Numbered from the stretch's first letter, positions 13,745 through 26,630 are shown. The stretch: 64,000 bases of DNA from Salvelinus alpinus (GCF_045679555.1 NC_092096.1:13416821-13480820), one strand, 5' to 3'. The notes: generated by a model from the letters alone, not told the origin. Numbers and translations are program-made.

Positions 13745-14425
13745 TTTATTCACCACCTCGGGACCTCTCCAGTCTAGTTTTATTCACCAGGACCTCTACA
13801 GTCTAGTTTTATTCACCAGGACCTCTCCAGTCTAGTTTTATTCACCAGGATCTCTCCAGTCTAGTTTTATTCACCAGGATCTTTCCAGTCTAGTTTTATT
13901 CACCAGGACCTCTCCAGTCTAGTTTTATTCACCAGGATCTCTCCCGTCTAGTTTTATTCACCAGGATCTCTCCAGTCTAGTTTTATTCACCAGGATCTCT
14001 CCAGTCTAGTTTTATTCACCACCTCAAGACCTCTCCAGTCTAGTTTTATTCACCAGGACCTCTCCAGTCTAGTTTATTCACCAGGATCTCTCCAGTCTAG
14101 TTTTATTCACCAGGATCTCTCCAGTCTAGTTTTGTTCACCACCTCAAGACCTCTCCAGTCTAGTTTATTCACCAGGACCTCTCCAGTTTAGTTTTTTCAC
14201 CAGGATCTCTCCAGTCTAGTTTTATTCACCAGGACGTCTCCAGTCTAGTTTAATTCACCAGGATCTCTCCAGTCTAGTTTTATTCACCAGGACCTCTCCA
14301 GTCTAGTTTTATTCACCAGGACCTCTCCAGTCTAGTTTTATTCACCAGGATCTCTCCAGTCTAGTTGTATTCACCAGGATCTCTCCAGTCTAGTTTTATT
14401 CACCAGGACCTCTCCAGTCTAGTTT
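13745..14425. repeat. 29-bp minisatellite, ~23 copies
   Basis: The unit contains tctagttttattcaccagga and cctctccag. Some copies carry cacctcaagac in place of caggac, spaced several units apart, suggesting block duplication. Confidence 0.96.
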
Positions 14426-15270
14426 CACACTCAGATTAAGCCTCAGAGAAAAGGGTTTAGTATGCCTATCAGTTGTTTCAACATGACCCCAAGGGGTCGT
14501 AAAGACTAATGACGGAGAGCAAAGCAGCACAGCGGTCAGGGAGCAAAATGTCAAGAATTCTTTAGAAAATTCCAGGTCCCATGTTCACAAAACGTCTCTG
14601 AGTAGGAGTGTTGATCTAGGACACCTCCCTTTTATTCATAAGGATTTAAAAGTTAACAGTGATCCTAGCTAGATCAGCACCCCTACTCGGAGACCCTGTG
14701 TGAATTCCGGCCTTGTTTTTCTCCTTCAGTCTCCTCTCCCTCCGTATATCAACTCTCTTATCTAGAGGCGGCCATCTTTTTTCCTCAGATTGACAGGTTG
14801 TCTTGGAGATCAAACTGACCCGTCATGCCACTCTAAATCAACCTATAATCCTCTTCTTATCACGTAGTTTCCAACCTCTTGTGATGGTTCCAGAAACGTC
14901 CCATTATGGGATATAGTAGATAGAACTTCTGCTCACTGGGCTTGTGCGTTGATCTGGACATAAGCCTTGAAAGTCATTTAGTTTAAAAGGAAGCCTAGTT
15001 GTCATCATTACCGCTAACAGTAAACCTAACCCCCAATGAATCAAATCAAGACAGAGCAGAGAGAGAGAGAGAGATCTGAGCCTGGTTCCCCTGGTTCCCC
15101 TGGAAACCAAACCACCATTCATTGTAAACAGTGGAGAAACAAAAATCTCCCTCCTCTTCTGATCTGAATCTGCTGTGTTACATATGATTCCTGCAGGTTA
15201 GCATTTAGCTGTAACTCTACATTGAGTCTTTGGTGTCCTCTTGGTGAACTGTTCCACCACCACAGGCCAG
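14426..15270. other. Gene-free stretch apart from one MITE
   Basis: Besides the inverted-repeat element at 14584-14706 and a short GA tract near 15056, no repeat family, exon or RNA gene is recognised. Confidence 0.5.
14584..14706. mobile_element. MITE-like inverted-repeat element
   Basis: The left end ttcacaaaacgtctctgagt + aggagtgttgatctagg pairs with the right end cctagctagatcagcacccc + tactcggagaccctgtgtgaa. About 120 bp, no coding capacity. The same ends flank the 39-bp minisatellite at 56510-56805. Confidence 0.75.
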
Positions 15271-15279
15271 CTCTGAGAG

Positions 15280-16465
15280 AAAGACAGATCCAGACCAGAA
15301 CCTATCCAGACCAGAACCTATCCAGACCAGATCCTATCCAGACCAGAACCTATCCAGACCAGAGCCTATCCAGACCAGAACCTATCCAGACCAGAGCCTA
15401 TCCAGACCAGAACCTATCCAGACCAGAACCTATCCAGACCCTATCCAGACCAGATCCTACCCAGACCAGAGCCTATCCAGACCAGAACCTATCCAGACCA
15501 GAACCTATCCAGACCAGAACCTATCCAGACCAGAACCTATCCAGACCAGAGCCTATCCAGACCAGACCAGAACCTATCCAGACCAGAACCTATCCAGACC
15601 AGATCCTATCCAGACCAGAACCTATCCAGAACCTATCCAGACCAGACCAGAACCTATCCAGACCAGAACCTATCCAGACCAGAACCTATCCAGACCAGAA
15701 CCTATCCAGACCAGATCCTATCCAGACCAGATCCTATCCAGACCAGAACCTATCCAGACCAGATCCTATCCAGACCAGATCCTATCCAGACCAGAACCTA
15801 TCCAGACCAGATCCTATCCAGACCAGAACCTATCCAGACCAGAACCTATCCAAACCAGATCCTATCCAGACCAGAACCTATCCAGAACCTTTCCAGACCA
15901 GAACCTATCCAGACCAGATCCTATCCAGACCAGAACCTATCCAGACCAGATCCTATCCAGACCAGAACCTATCCAGACCAGAGCCTATCCAGACCAGAAC
16001 GTTTCCAGACCAGAGCCTATCCAGACCAGAGCCTATCCAGACCAGAACCTATCCAGACCAGAACCTATCCAGACCAGATCCTATCCAGACCAGAACCTAT
16101 CCAGACCAGAACCTATCCAGACCAGAACCTATCCAGACCAGAACCTATCCAGACCAGAACCTACCCAGACCAGAACCTATCCAGACCAGATCCTATCCAG
16201 ACCAGATCCTATCCAGACCAGAACCTATCCAGACCAGAACCTATCCAGACCAGAACCTATCCAGACCAGAACCTATCCGGACCAGATCCTATCCAGACCA
16301 GATCCTATCCAGACCAGATCCTATCCAGACCAGAACCTACCCAGACCAGAACCTATCCAGACCAGAACCTATCCAGACCAGATCCTATCCAGACCAGAAC
16401 CTACCCAGACAAGAACCTATCCAGACCAGAGCCTACCAGACCAGAACCTATCCAGATCAGAACAT
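15280..16465. repeat. 16-bp minisatellite, ~73 copies
   Basis: The unit is agaccagaacctatcc with variants gatcct, gagcct and cctaccc. Because 3 x 16 = 48, all three forward frames give a 16-residue periodic peptide with no stops. The ~449-codon frame over 15222-16571 is therefore a repeat artefact. Confidence 0.97.
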
Positions 16466-16624
16466 CTCCACTCCAGTCCTCCACACAACATTCCCTAACA
16501 GGGAGCCTTACAATTCAGCCCTGATATTCCCTGTCATTGTATGCAGGCCATACAGGTCATTGTTGTTCTAGCGCTAGTCTCAGTCAGTCAGGGTCAGATC
16601 AAGGTTCTAGTCTGTAGAAAAAAA

Positions 16625-17137
16625 AGCATTATTGAACAACATGTTAGCTACATAGCATATTGAACAACATGTTAGCTACATAGCATATTGAACAACATGT
16701 TAGCTACATAGCATATTGAACAACATGTTAGCTACATAGCATATTGAACAACATGTTAGCTACATAGCATATTGAACAACATGTTAGCTACATAGCATAT
16801 TGAACAACATGTTAGCTACATAGCATATTGAACAACATGTTAGCTACATAGCATATTGAACAACATGTTAGCTACATAGCATATTGAACAACATGTTAGC
16901 TACATAGCATATTGAACAACATGTTAGCTACTTAGCATATTGAACAACATGTTAGCTACATAGCATATTGAACAACATGTTAGCTACATAGCATATTGAA
17001 CAACATGTTAGCTACATAGCATATTGAACAACATGTTAGCTACATAGCATATTGAACAACATGTTAGCTACATAGCATATTGAACAACATGTTAGCTACA
17101 TAGCATATTGAACAACATGTTAGCTACATAGCATATT
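16625..17137. repeat. 28-bp minisatellite, ~18 copies, nearly identical units
   Basis: The unit contains attgaacaacatgttagcta and catagcat. Only one substitution (cttagc at about 16930) was noticed. This homogeneity suggests recent expansion or gene conversion. Confidence 0.97.
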
Positions 17138-18165
17138 GGACATAGAACTAACATGTTATCAGTTACATAGAACTAACATGTAATCAGCAACATAGAACTA
17201 ACATGTTATCAGTTACATAGAACTAACATGTAATCAGCAACATAGAACTAACATGTTATCAGCAACATAGAACTAACATGTTATCAGCAACATAGAACTA
17301 ACATGTTATCAGCTACATAGAACTAACATGTTATCAGCAACATAGAACTAACATGTTATCAGCAACATAGAACTAACATGTTATCAGTTATATAGAACTA
17401 ACATGTTATCAGCTGCATAGAACTAACATGGTATCAGCTGCATAGAACTAACATGTTATCAGCTACATAGAACTAACATGTTATCAGCTACATAGAACTA
17501 ACATGTTATCAGTTACATAGAACTAACATGGTATCAGTTACATAGAACTAACATGTTATCAGCTACATAGAACTAACATGTTATCAGCTACATAGAACTA
17601 ACATGTTATCAGCTACATAGAACTAACATGTTATCAGTTACATAGAACTAACATGGTATCAGTTACATAGAACTAACATGTTATCAGTTACATAGAACTA
17701 ACATGTTATCAGCTACATAGAACTAACATGTTATCAGCTACATAGAACTAACATGTTATCAGTTACATAGAACTAACATGGTATCAGTTACATAGAACTA
17801 ACATGTTATCAGCTACATAGAACTAACATGTTATCAGCTACATAGAACTAACATGTTATCAGCTACATAGAACTAACATGTTATCAGTTACATAGAACTA
17901 ACATGGTATCAGTTACATAGAACTAACATGTTATCAGTTACATAGAACTAACATGTTATCAGCTACATAGAACTAACATGTTATCAGCTACATAGAACTA
18001 ACATGTTATCAGTTACATAGAACTAACATGGTATCAGTTACATAGAACTAACATGTTATCAGCTACATAGAACTAACATGTTATCAGTTACATAGAACTA
18101 ACATGTTATCAGCTACATAGAACTAACATGTTATCAGCTACATAGAACTAACATGTTATCAGTTA
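17138..18165. repeat. 25-bp minisatellite, ~41 copies
   Basis: The unit contains catagaactaacatgttatc and agcta, with variants agtta, agcaa and ggtatc. It shares aacatgtta and agctacatag with the adjacent 28-bp array, so the two probably share an ancestor. Blocks of variants repeat with multi-unit periods (ggtatcagtta recurs about every 5-9 units). Confidence 0.96.
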
Positions 18166-19186
18166 CAAATTAGGACGGAGGTTCTTATCATTCAATTGAG
18201 ACTCTGCATGCAGAATTCTGCAAAATTATCCTGTCTACAACGTAAAACTCCAAATAATACATGCAGAGCAGAATTAGGCCGATACCTGTTAATTATCAAA
18301 ATCCAAAACAGCCATTAAATTCTACAACCACCTAAAAGGAAGTGATTCCCAAACCTTACATAAAAGGCCATCACCTACAGAGAGATGAACCTGGAGAAGA
18401 GTCCCCTAAGCAAGCTGGTCCTGGGGCTCTGCTCACAAACAAACAGACCCCACAGAGCTCCAGGACAGCAACACAATTAGACCCAACCAAATCATGAGAA
18501 AACAAAAAGAGAATTACTTGACACATTGGAAAGAATTAACAAAAAAAACAGAGCTGACTAGAATGCTATTTGGCCCTAAACAGAGAGTACACAGTGGGAG
18601 AATACCTGACCACTGTGACTGACCCAAACTTAATGAAAGCTTTGACTATGTTCAGACTCAGTGTGCATAGCCTTGCTATTGAGAAAGGCCGCCAAAGGCA
18701 GACCTGGCTCTCAAGAGAAGACAGGCTGTGTGCACACTGCCCACAAAATGAGGTGGAAACTGAACTTCCTAACCTCCTGCCAAATGTATGACCATGTTAG
18801 AGACACATATTTCCCTCAGATTACACAGATCCACAAAGAATTAGAAAACAAACCACATTTTGATCAACTCCCATATCTACTGGGTGAAATACCATAGTGT
18901 GACATCACAGCAGCAAGATGTGTGACCTGTTGCCACAAGAAAAGGGCAACCATTGAAGAACAAACACCATTGTAAATACATTGTAAATATATTTTCCTTT
19001 TGTACTTCAACTATTTGCACATAATAGGACATTTGAAATGTATTTATTATTTTGTAACTTCTGTGAGTGTAATGTCTACTGTTAATTTTGTATTGTTTAT
19101 TTCACTTTTGTTTATTATGTACTTCACTTGCTTTGGCAATGTTAACATATGTTTACCATGCCAATAAAGCCCTTGAATTGAATTTG
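18166..19186 (+). mobile_element. 3' end of a LINE (ORF2 C-terminus and 3' UTR), 5'-truncated
   Basis: A broken + strand reading contains residues typical of the C-terminal, cysteine-bearing end of fish LINE ORF2 proteins: RLSVHSLAIEKGRQRQTWLS followed by C-x-x-C (CAHC) near 18650-18760. Frame changes and stops interrupt it. The 3' UTR carries gccaataaagcccttgaatt, with an AATAAA signal, and runs straight into a GA tract. The 5' side is cut off at the 25-bp array. Not functional. Confidence 0.75.
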
Positions 19187-19224
19187 AGAGAGAGAGAGAG
19201 AGAGACAGAGAGAGAGAGAGAGAC

Positions 19225-19301
<77 letters not shown>

Positions 19302-19470
19302 GAGAGACAGAGAGAGAGAGAGACAGAGAGAGAGAGAGAGACAGAGCCAGCGACAGAGAGAGGCAGAGAGAGAGAGAGAAACAGAGAGAGAGAGGCAGAG
19401 AGAGAGAGACAGAGAGAGAGAGAGAAACAGAGAGAGAGAGAGAGAGAGACAGAGAGAGAGAAAGAGATAG
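19186..19470. repeat. Compound (GA)n/(GAGACA)n microsatellite at a LINE tail
   Basis: GA repeats with scattered GACAGA units begin directly after the LINE tail ttgaattgaatttgaga. The tail itself appears to have seeded the tract. The Ser/Leu frame on the minus strand is an artefact. Confidence 0.95.
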
Positions 19471-19756
19471 AGTGAGATCAATCTACCATGCTATATCAAA
19501 GGCTTCCATCTAGTGGCCTTTCTGTTACATTGCAACGTCAAACATTAATGAGAGAACATTTGCCTTGTCTTGTTCTTCCACAACACACTGAGTACTGAAC
19601 ACTCCGTCACTTTAAGTGACCTGTTTCTGAGTGGAAAGCACCTTTGGCCCGAGGCCACAGTCATGTGGTCTCATAGGTAGAACGTTAAATCAGCCCAGGG
19701 CAGTGTTACTCATCCTCGGCACTGGTCCGTACAGGATGTTGCCTAAGCCCAGAGGT

Positions 19757-19890
19757 TCTAGGGGTTAGGTGCTAGGTGATAGGGGTTAGGTGTTAGGTGA
19801 TAGGGGTTAGGTGCTAGGTGATAGGGGTTAGGTGCTAGGTGATAGGGGTTAGGTGCTAGGTGTAGGGGTTAGGTGCTAGGTGTAGGGGTT
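19757..19890. repeat. 21-bp G-rich minisatellite, ~6 copies
   Basis: The unit contains gataggggttaggtgctagg. It contains GGGGTTAGG, which resembles but is not the telomere repeat. Confidence 0.9.
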
Positions 19891-19948
19891 GTTTCTGGAC
19901 TGGTCCAGAGGTCCAGAGGTTGCGTTGAGATGTGTCCCTTAGTGTTAT

Positions 19949-20130
19949 CATTATACAGTGACAACTCTAGACTGTATTGTTGTACATTATACAGTGACAA
20001 CTCTAGACTGTATTGTTGTACATTATACAGTGACAACTCTAGACTGTATTGTTGTACATTATACAGTGACAACTCTAGACTGTATTGTTGTACATTATAC
20101 AGTGACAACTCTAGACTGTATTGTTGTACA
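19949..20130. repeat. 36-bp minisatellite, 5 identical copies
   Basis: The unit contains attatacagtgacaactcta and gactgtattgttgtac. The five copies are identical over the full unit, implying recent expansion. Frames through it on both strands are artefacts of the 36-bp period. Confidence 0.96.
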
Positions 20131-21285
20131 TGTATTTGCCCATAATGAACTGGAATATGATGACAAGGCTATGCAGTATAGACACGCTCAGTATCTCTGG
20201 GTGTCAACACAACACTCCTACGCTTTCTACAGTACACACTGGAATCACAAGGTCACTGACAGACAAGGTGGTGGAACAACAACTTTTTAATAACAGTCAG
20301 CAATGTGCCAGTTTCCTTATCAGAGTTTGGTTCCAAACTATGTTGATTTAAGTGTTTGGCATCATATCCAGTTTATTCCACAGCTGAGGGCTAGCTTTAT
20401 TGTTTGTTTTCTCATACAAAACTAAATATCAAGCAAATAGTCGTTGGAAATGTACAATATATACGCCTTCGCTGGTAACAGACAACATAAATACCCTCTG
20501 GACTCTATTTTAACTAACCTAATGCAATGTTAAATCTTAGCACTGGCTGTAGCACTGTAAGTCCAGTGGTGTGTCAGAAATGGTTGTGCTATTTTCACAG
20601 CGGGAATTATGGGCGCAGTAGCTGGCGGTGGCGTGAAACGGCTGAGTTTTGATGAATAAATAAGTTGGAGGCTTGATCCTTCACTGGCCAATCAGAACGT
20701 GCCCCATGGATAAATATGTGGTTGCTTTGTTCTCATCATAAAGCCAGGACAGTGAATCATCCTAATACGTAAAAAAAATAAAAAAAATAATCGAAAAACA
20801 AGCAATCTGTTTTTTTCTCTCAATTTAAATCTATGGATGTTCACATAACTTGAGTCTGATAATTATCTGTACAAAACAGGAAATCTGATAATACTTGTGG
20901 AACATAAAAACATTTGCTTGGTAAATTTTTTCCAGTTTCTTGAAATACTTTGCAAATGCAACTTATTTCTACGTGAAAACTGAGACGGTCGACTCCTTCC
21001 TTTTCCATAGACCCTCTTATCCAGAGAAACTTACAGTAGTGAGTGAATACATTTTCACAACGGTCAACCAAGGGGATTGAACCCTCAACTCTACAAATCC
21101 ACTGAATCCTGCCAGATACTGTTCTTCATTATACAACTACCTTTTTTTTTGCCAAAGCAGAGATGATTGCAAAAAACGTTTTCCCACACTACTGACATCT
21201 ACAGTATATCGTTCTGCTAATACTAGTAAAGGTCCAGTGCACTACTTTTGTGAAAAAAATGTTTTTCTCCAAAAATGATATATAT
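20131..21285. other. Gene-free stretch with promoter-like motifs of unknown meaning
   Basis: No exon was recognised. At 20685-20725, ggccaatcagaacg (CCAAT box) is followed by gataaatatgtgg (TATA-like), but no coding sequence follows, so this is more likely part of an interspersed repeat than a working promoter. Confidence 0.4.
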
Positions 21286-21347
21286 ATTTTCAGCGGTTGC
21301 TGCAGCACCCTCAGCACCCCTACTTCCTGCAGCTATGGGCCTAAACA

Positions 21348-21432
21348 ATATATAGATATAAAGGGACGTATGTATAGATATAAAGGACGTATGTATAGAT
21401 ATAAAGGGACGTATGTATAGATATAAAGGGAC
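21348..21432. repeat. 22-bp minisatellite, ~4 copies
   Basis: The unit contains gatataaagggacgtatgta. One copy lacks a G. Confidence 0.9.
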
Positions 21433-21675
21433 GTCCACTCACTGTTTTGCTGCTCCTAAACTGTATCTTTTACTAAGGTTTTGGGATTAAGATTTATTTC
21501 AAAGCAGCCTCACGAGCCAAATGCCTTTATTGGTAGGCTTGTAAAGGCTTGGCTACATGGCGAACGCATTGGGCTGGACAACAACACAAACAGCCTTCAT
21601 TGAGGGGAGCCTATACTTCTGGTTTTTAATCAAATGAAACCAAATGGAAAAAAGGGTTGGCACAAAAAAACATAT

Positions 21676-24012
21676 ATCCTCTCTTGTTCCATGAGCATAA
21701 AGGAGTTTTACATCCTGGCTGGATAGGTTGGCTCTCTTGTTCCATGAGCATAAAGGAGTTTTACATCCTGGCTGGATAGGTTGGCTCTCTTGTTCCATGA
21801 GCATAAAGGAGTTTTACATCCTGGCTGGATAGGTTGGCTCTCTTGTTCCATGAGCATAAAGGAGTTTTACATCCTGGCTGGATAGGTTGGCTCTCTTGTT
21901 CCATGAGCATAAAGGAGTTTTACATCCTGGCTGGATAGGTTGGCTCTCTTGTTCCATGAGCATAAAGGAGTTTTACATCCTGGCTGGATAGGTTGGCTCT
22001 CTTGTTCCATGAGCATAAAGGAGTTTTACATCCTGGCTGGATAGGTTGGCTCTCTTGTTCCATGAGCATAAAGGAGTTTTACATCCTGGCTGGATAGGTT
22101 GGCTCTCTTGTTCCATGAGCATAAAGGAGTTTTACATCCTGGCTGGATAGGTTGACTCTCTTGTTCCATGAGCATAAAGGAGTTTTACATCCTGGCTGGA
22201 TAGGTTGACTCTCTTGTTCCATGAGCATAAAGGAGTTTTACATCCTGGCTGGATAGGTTGACTCTCTTGTTCCATGAGCATAAAGGAGTTTTACATCCTG
22301 GCTGGATAGGTTGGCTCTCTTGTTCCATGAGCATAAAGGAGTTTTACATCCTGGCTGGATAGGTTGGCTCTCTTGTTCCATGAGCATAAAGGAGTTTTAC
22401 ATCCTGGCTGGATAGGTTGGCTCTCTTGTTCCATGAGCATAAAGGAGTTTTACATCCTGGCTGGATAGGTTGACTCTCTTGTTCCATGAGCATAAAGGAG
22501 TTTTACATCCTGGCTGGATAGGTTGACTCTCTTGTTCCATGAGCATAAAGGAGTTTTACATCCTGGCTGGATAGGTTGACTCTCTTGTTCCATGAGCATA
22601 AAGGAGTTTTACATCCTGGCTGGATAGGTTGGATCTCTTGTTCCATGAGCATAAAGGAGTTTTACATCCTGGCTGGATAGGTTGACTCTCTTGTTCCATG
22701 AGCATAAAGGAGTTTTACATCCTGGCTGGATAGGTTGACTCTCTTGTTCCATGAGCATAAAGGAGTTTTACATCCTGGCTGGATAGGTTGACTCTCTTGT
22801 TCCATGAGCATAAAGGAGTTTTACATCCTGGCTGGATAGGTTGACTCTCTTGTTCCATGAGCATAAAGGAGTTTTACATCCTGGCTGGATAGGTTGACTC
22901 TCTTGTTCCATGAGCATAAAGGAGTTTTACATCCTGGCTGGATAGGTTGGCTCTCTTGTTCCATGAGCATAAAGGAGTTTTACATCCTGGCTGGATAGGT
23001 TGGCTCTCTTGTTCCATGAGCATAAAGGAGTTTTACATCCTGGCTGGATAGGTTGGCTCTCTTGTTCCATGAGCATAAAGGAGTTTTACATCCTGGCTGG
23101 ATAGGTTGGCTCTCTTGTTCCATGAGCATAAAGGAGTTTTACATCCTGGCTGGATAGGTTGGCTCTCTTGTTCCATGAGCATAAAGGAGTTTTACATCCT
23201 GGCTGGATAGGTTGGCTCTCTTGTTCCATGAGCATAAAGGAGTTTTACATCCTGGCTGGATAGGTTGGCTCTCTTGTTCCATGAGCATAAAGGAGTTTTA
23301 CATCCTGGCTGGATAGGTTGGCTCTCTTGTTCCATGAGCATAAAGGAGTTTTACATCCTGGCTGGATAGGTTGGCTCTCTTGTTCCATGAGCATAAATGA
23401 GTTTTACATCCTGGCTGGATAGGTTGGCTCTCTTGTTCCATGAGCATAAAGGAGTTTTACACCCTGGCTGGATAGGTTGGCTCTCTTGTTCCATGAGCAT
23501 AAAGGAGTTTTACATCCTGGCTGGATAGGTTGGCTCTCTTGTTCCATGAGCATAAAGGAGTTTTACATCCTGGCTGGATAGGTTGGCTCTCTTGTTCCAT
23601 GAGCATAAAGGAGTTTTACATCCTGGCTGGATAGGTTGGCTCTCTTGTTCCATGAGCATAAAGGAGTTTTACATCCTGGCTGGATAGGTTGGCTCTCTTG
23701 TTCCATGAGCATAAAGGAGTTTTACATCCTGGCTGGATAGGTTGGCTCTCTTGTTCCATGAGCATAAAGGAGTTTTACATCCTGGCTGGATAGGTTGGCT
23801 CTCTTGTTCCATGAGCATAAGGGAGTTTTACATCCTGGCTGGATAGGTTGGCTCTCTTGTTCCATGAGCATAAAGGAGTTTTACATCCTGGCTGGATAGG
23901 TTGGCTTTCTTGTTCCATGAGCATAAAGGAGTTTTACATCCTGGCTGGATAGGTTGGCTCTCTTGTTCCATGAGCATAAAGGAGTTTTACATCCTGGCTG
24001 GATAGGTTGGCT
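21676..24012. repeat. 53-bp minisatellite, ~44 copies, very homogeneous
   Basis: The unit contains ggctggataggttggctctc, ttgttccatgagcataaagg and agttttacatcct. The main variant is ggttgactc in place of ggttggctc. Runs of the gactc variant recur with a 6-unit (318 bp) offset (about 22154 and 22472). No gene. Confidence 0.98.
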
Positions 24013-24950
24013 TCTGCTCGCAAAATCCTAAATGTATTTACGACAGCAAACTTCAATTTACAAACACACAAAAAAAGACTGAGGTTTTAGTAATGAAATC
24101 TATGCAGCCTACTCAATTACTTTTTATAGCTACTGTTTCATCACAGTTCATAAATGAAACACATTTTCTTTCAACTCACAGTAGATTTAGGCCTACTCAA
24201 ATTTAGCGCGCAGGTCACGTATTTCAAGGCGCGCTCACGGCAAACGCCCCCGTGTAACATTCAACAGGATGGAGAAACAAAACACATCACACACTGAGAG
24301 CTCTAAACAAGACATTGGAGAATTTGGCAACAAAAAAAACTCTAAAATGAATTAACCAAAACATCTTACACTCACAAGTGTCATGTAGTTTGTGAACTCT
24401 GCAAACAACGTTTCCACTCCAAGAATGAGAACGGTAAAATAATGTGAAAACCTATTTCATGAATGAACAGACAATAGGCTACAAATGTAACTAAACATGA
24501 ACTGGGAAATGTGATGGGGATTCACAGTAAATAAATTCATGGTGATATATTAAGCAGGGAATTGATAAACATAGATACTTTTTAAGTTGTTTGGATTGAG
24601 AAACATTTCACAAAGAGCAAACAATTCACACAATTCAAACAATGAATGAGTCTGAATTTGTGGGAGGAGCATATGCCTAGTGAGAAGAGCCTAGCAACAG
24701 GACTACAATGATTTACAAGTTTGTTTAATGTGTGTGAGTTAATAAACAACTATTATAATAGGCTACAACTCTGTCTGGAACCTGAACCCATAGAATTATC
24801 TCTGTTTGCTTTTTCTCTGACCCGCTTTTATTTTGAGATTCACCTCTCCTTTAGGGACGTATTGAGTCATTCTCTCTGACTTGAACCTACACTAATGAAT
24901 GTAAATCAAACAGAATCCACCAGGCAAAACCTGAGTCATACTCAACCTGC
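24013..24950. other. Gene-free stretch, nothing recognised
   Basis: AT-rich sequence with a small CpG-richer patch at 24205-24265 (gcgcgcaggtcacg ... ggcgcgctcacgg). No exon, RNA gene or named repeat family could be supported. Confidence 0.5.
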
Positions 24951-24952
24951 TG

Positions 24953-25014
24953 AGAGAGAGCGAGAGAGAGAGCGAGAGAGAGAGCGAGAGAGAGAGAGAG
25001 AGAGCGAGAGAGCA

Positions 25015-25053
<39 letters not shown>

Positions 25054-25065
25054 GAGAGAGAGAGA
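24953..25065. repeat. (GA)n with CGAGAGAG interruptions
   Basis: Imperfect GA tract with periodic C insertions. No coding content. Confidence 0.97.
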
Positions 25066-25307
25066 GGAACATTCCCCCACCAGGCGTGGTATAGTGGAGA
25101 TGGAGGTACCTGCTACAACCATTCAGTTTGTGTACAATAGTACACCACACAAATCATTGTTTTGGGAGTGGCCTACTGCACGCCTACACACACAGCTACA
25201 CAGCATGTCGAAATCCCATACATTTTGGGGAGGGTTGCAATAGAGGAGCATGAGGGTTTGTTCACACTTCAAGGCATTGCAAGAGCCAAGAAGGTGAAGA
25301 GAAGCAT

Positions 25308-25503
25308 GGAGAGGCCAGAGATAGCCAGGAGAGGCCAGAGATAGCCAGGAGAGGCCAGAGATAGCCAGGAGAGGCTAGAGATAGCCAGGAGAGGCCAGAT
25401 ATAGCCAGGAGAGGCCAGAGAGCCATGAGAGGCCAGAGATAGCCAGGAGAGGCCAGAGATAGCCAGGAGAGGCCAGAGATAGCCAGGAGAGGCCAGAGAT
25501 ATC
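25308..25503. repeat. 20-bp minisatellite, ~10 copies
   Basis: The unit is atagccaggagaggccagag. One copy is shortened (gagagccatgag at about 25418). It abuts the left end of the Tc1-like element. Confidence 0.95.
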
Positions 25504-25736
25504 CAGACGTGTATACCAAACAAAAATATAAAACGCACCATAGAACAATTCCCAAGATTTTACTGAGTTACAGTTCATACAGTATAAGGAAATCAGGCAA
25601 TTGAAATAAATCTATGGATTTCACATGACTGGGAATACAGATATGCATCTGTTGGCCACAGATACCGTAATAAAAGTCTAGGGGCGTGGTCACCATTTGC
25701 CTCATGCAGCGCGACACATCTCCTTTGCATAGAGTT

Positions 25737-25815
25737 GATCAGGCTGTTGATTGATCAGGCTGTTGATTGATCAGGCTGTTGATTGATCAGGCTGTTGATT
25801 GATCAGGCTGCTGAT
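25737..25815. repeat. 16-bp tandem repeat inside the Tc1 copy, 5 copies
   Basis: The unit is gatcaggctgttgatt. The corresponding Tc1 sequence normally has one copy, so this is a local expansion within the transposon, upstream of the transposase stop on the minus strand. Confidence 0.9.
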
Positions 25816-25896
25816 TGTGGCCTGTGGAATATTGTCCTACTCCTCTACAATGGATGTGTGAAGTTGCTAGATATTGGCGGGAACTGGAACAAGCTG

Positions 25897-26274
25897 TCAT
25901 ACAAGTCGATCCAGAGCATCCCAAACATGCTCAATGGGTGACCTGTCTGATGAGTATGCAGGCCATGGAAGAACTGGGACATTTTCAGCTTCCAGGAGTT
26001 GTGTACAGATACTTGAGACATGGAGACGTCCATTATCAGGCTGAAACATGAGGTGATGGTGGCAGATGAATGGCACGACAATGGACCTCAGGATCTCGTC
26101 ACGATATCTCTGTGCATTCAAATTGACATTGATAAAATGCAATTGTGTTCGTTGTCCATAGATTATGCCTGCCCATACCATAACCCCACCGCCACCATGG
26201 GGCACTCTGTTCACAACGTTGACATCAGCAAACCGCTTGCCCACATGATGCAATACATGTGGTCTGTGGTTCAA
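25897..26274 (-). pseudogene. Tc1-like transposase C-terminal fragment
   Basis: About 125 residues on the minus strand match the C-terminal catalytic part of a Tc1-family DDE transposase, which cuts and rejoins transposon ends in the nucleus. Visible motifs are GGGGVMVWAGI, a D in FQPDNGRLHV, and SPIEHVWDALD. The N-terminal paired-like DNA-binding domain and first catalytic Asp are missing, and a 359-bp insertion lies at its upstream edge. It cannot make active enzyme. Confidence 0.85.
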
Positions 26275-26630
26275 GTCAAATCAAATGTATTGGTCACATA
26301 CACATGGTTAGCAGATGTTAATGCAAGTGTAGCGAAATGCTTGTGCTTCTAGTTCCGACCATGCAGTAATATCTAACAAGTAATCTAACCTAACAATTCC
26401 ACAACAACTACCTTATACACACAAGTGTAAAGGAATTAATACGAATATGTACATAAAAATATATAAATGAGTGATGGCCGAACGGCATAGGCAGGATGCA
26501 GTAGATGGTAAGAGTACAGTATATACATATGAGATGAGTAATGTAGGGTATGAAAACATTATATGAAGTGGCATTGTTTAAAGTGGCTAGTGATACATTT
26601 AATTACATCAAGATGGCAAGATGCAGTAGA
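26272..26630. mobile_element. Nested interspersed element with 5-bp target duplication
   Basis: The sequence caagtcaaatcaaatgtatt ... gcaagatgcagtaga is foreign to the Tc1 element that surrounds it. It is flanked by tggtt at 26267-26271 and again at 26631-26635. Removing it and one tggtt restores continuous Tc1 sequence (gtctgtggttgtgaggctgg). It belongs to a family common in salmonids (aaatgcttgtgcttctagttc); its class was not determined. Confidence 0.8.

Noticed and set aside
15222..16571. Long + strand open frame (~449 codons) with Thr-Tyr-Pro-Asp-Gln repeats
   Set aside because: It is the translation of a 16-bp tandem array without stops; all three frames are equally open and no unique coding sequence or splice signals flank it.
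18570..18897. Short + strand frames as a small host gene
   Set aside because: The residues match the C-terminal end of a LINE ORF2 with frameshifts, and the LINE 3' UTR and AATAAA follow directly.
19757..19890. Interstitial telomere repeat (GGGGTTAGG)
   Set aside because: The 21-bp unit has only one telomere-like word each, and no TTAGGG runs occur.
20685..20725. CCAAT and TATA-like motifs as a gene promoter
   Set aside because: No exon or open coding sequence follows on either strand within the next kilobase; more likely part of an interspersed repeat.
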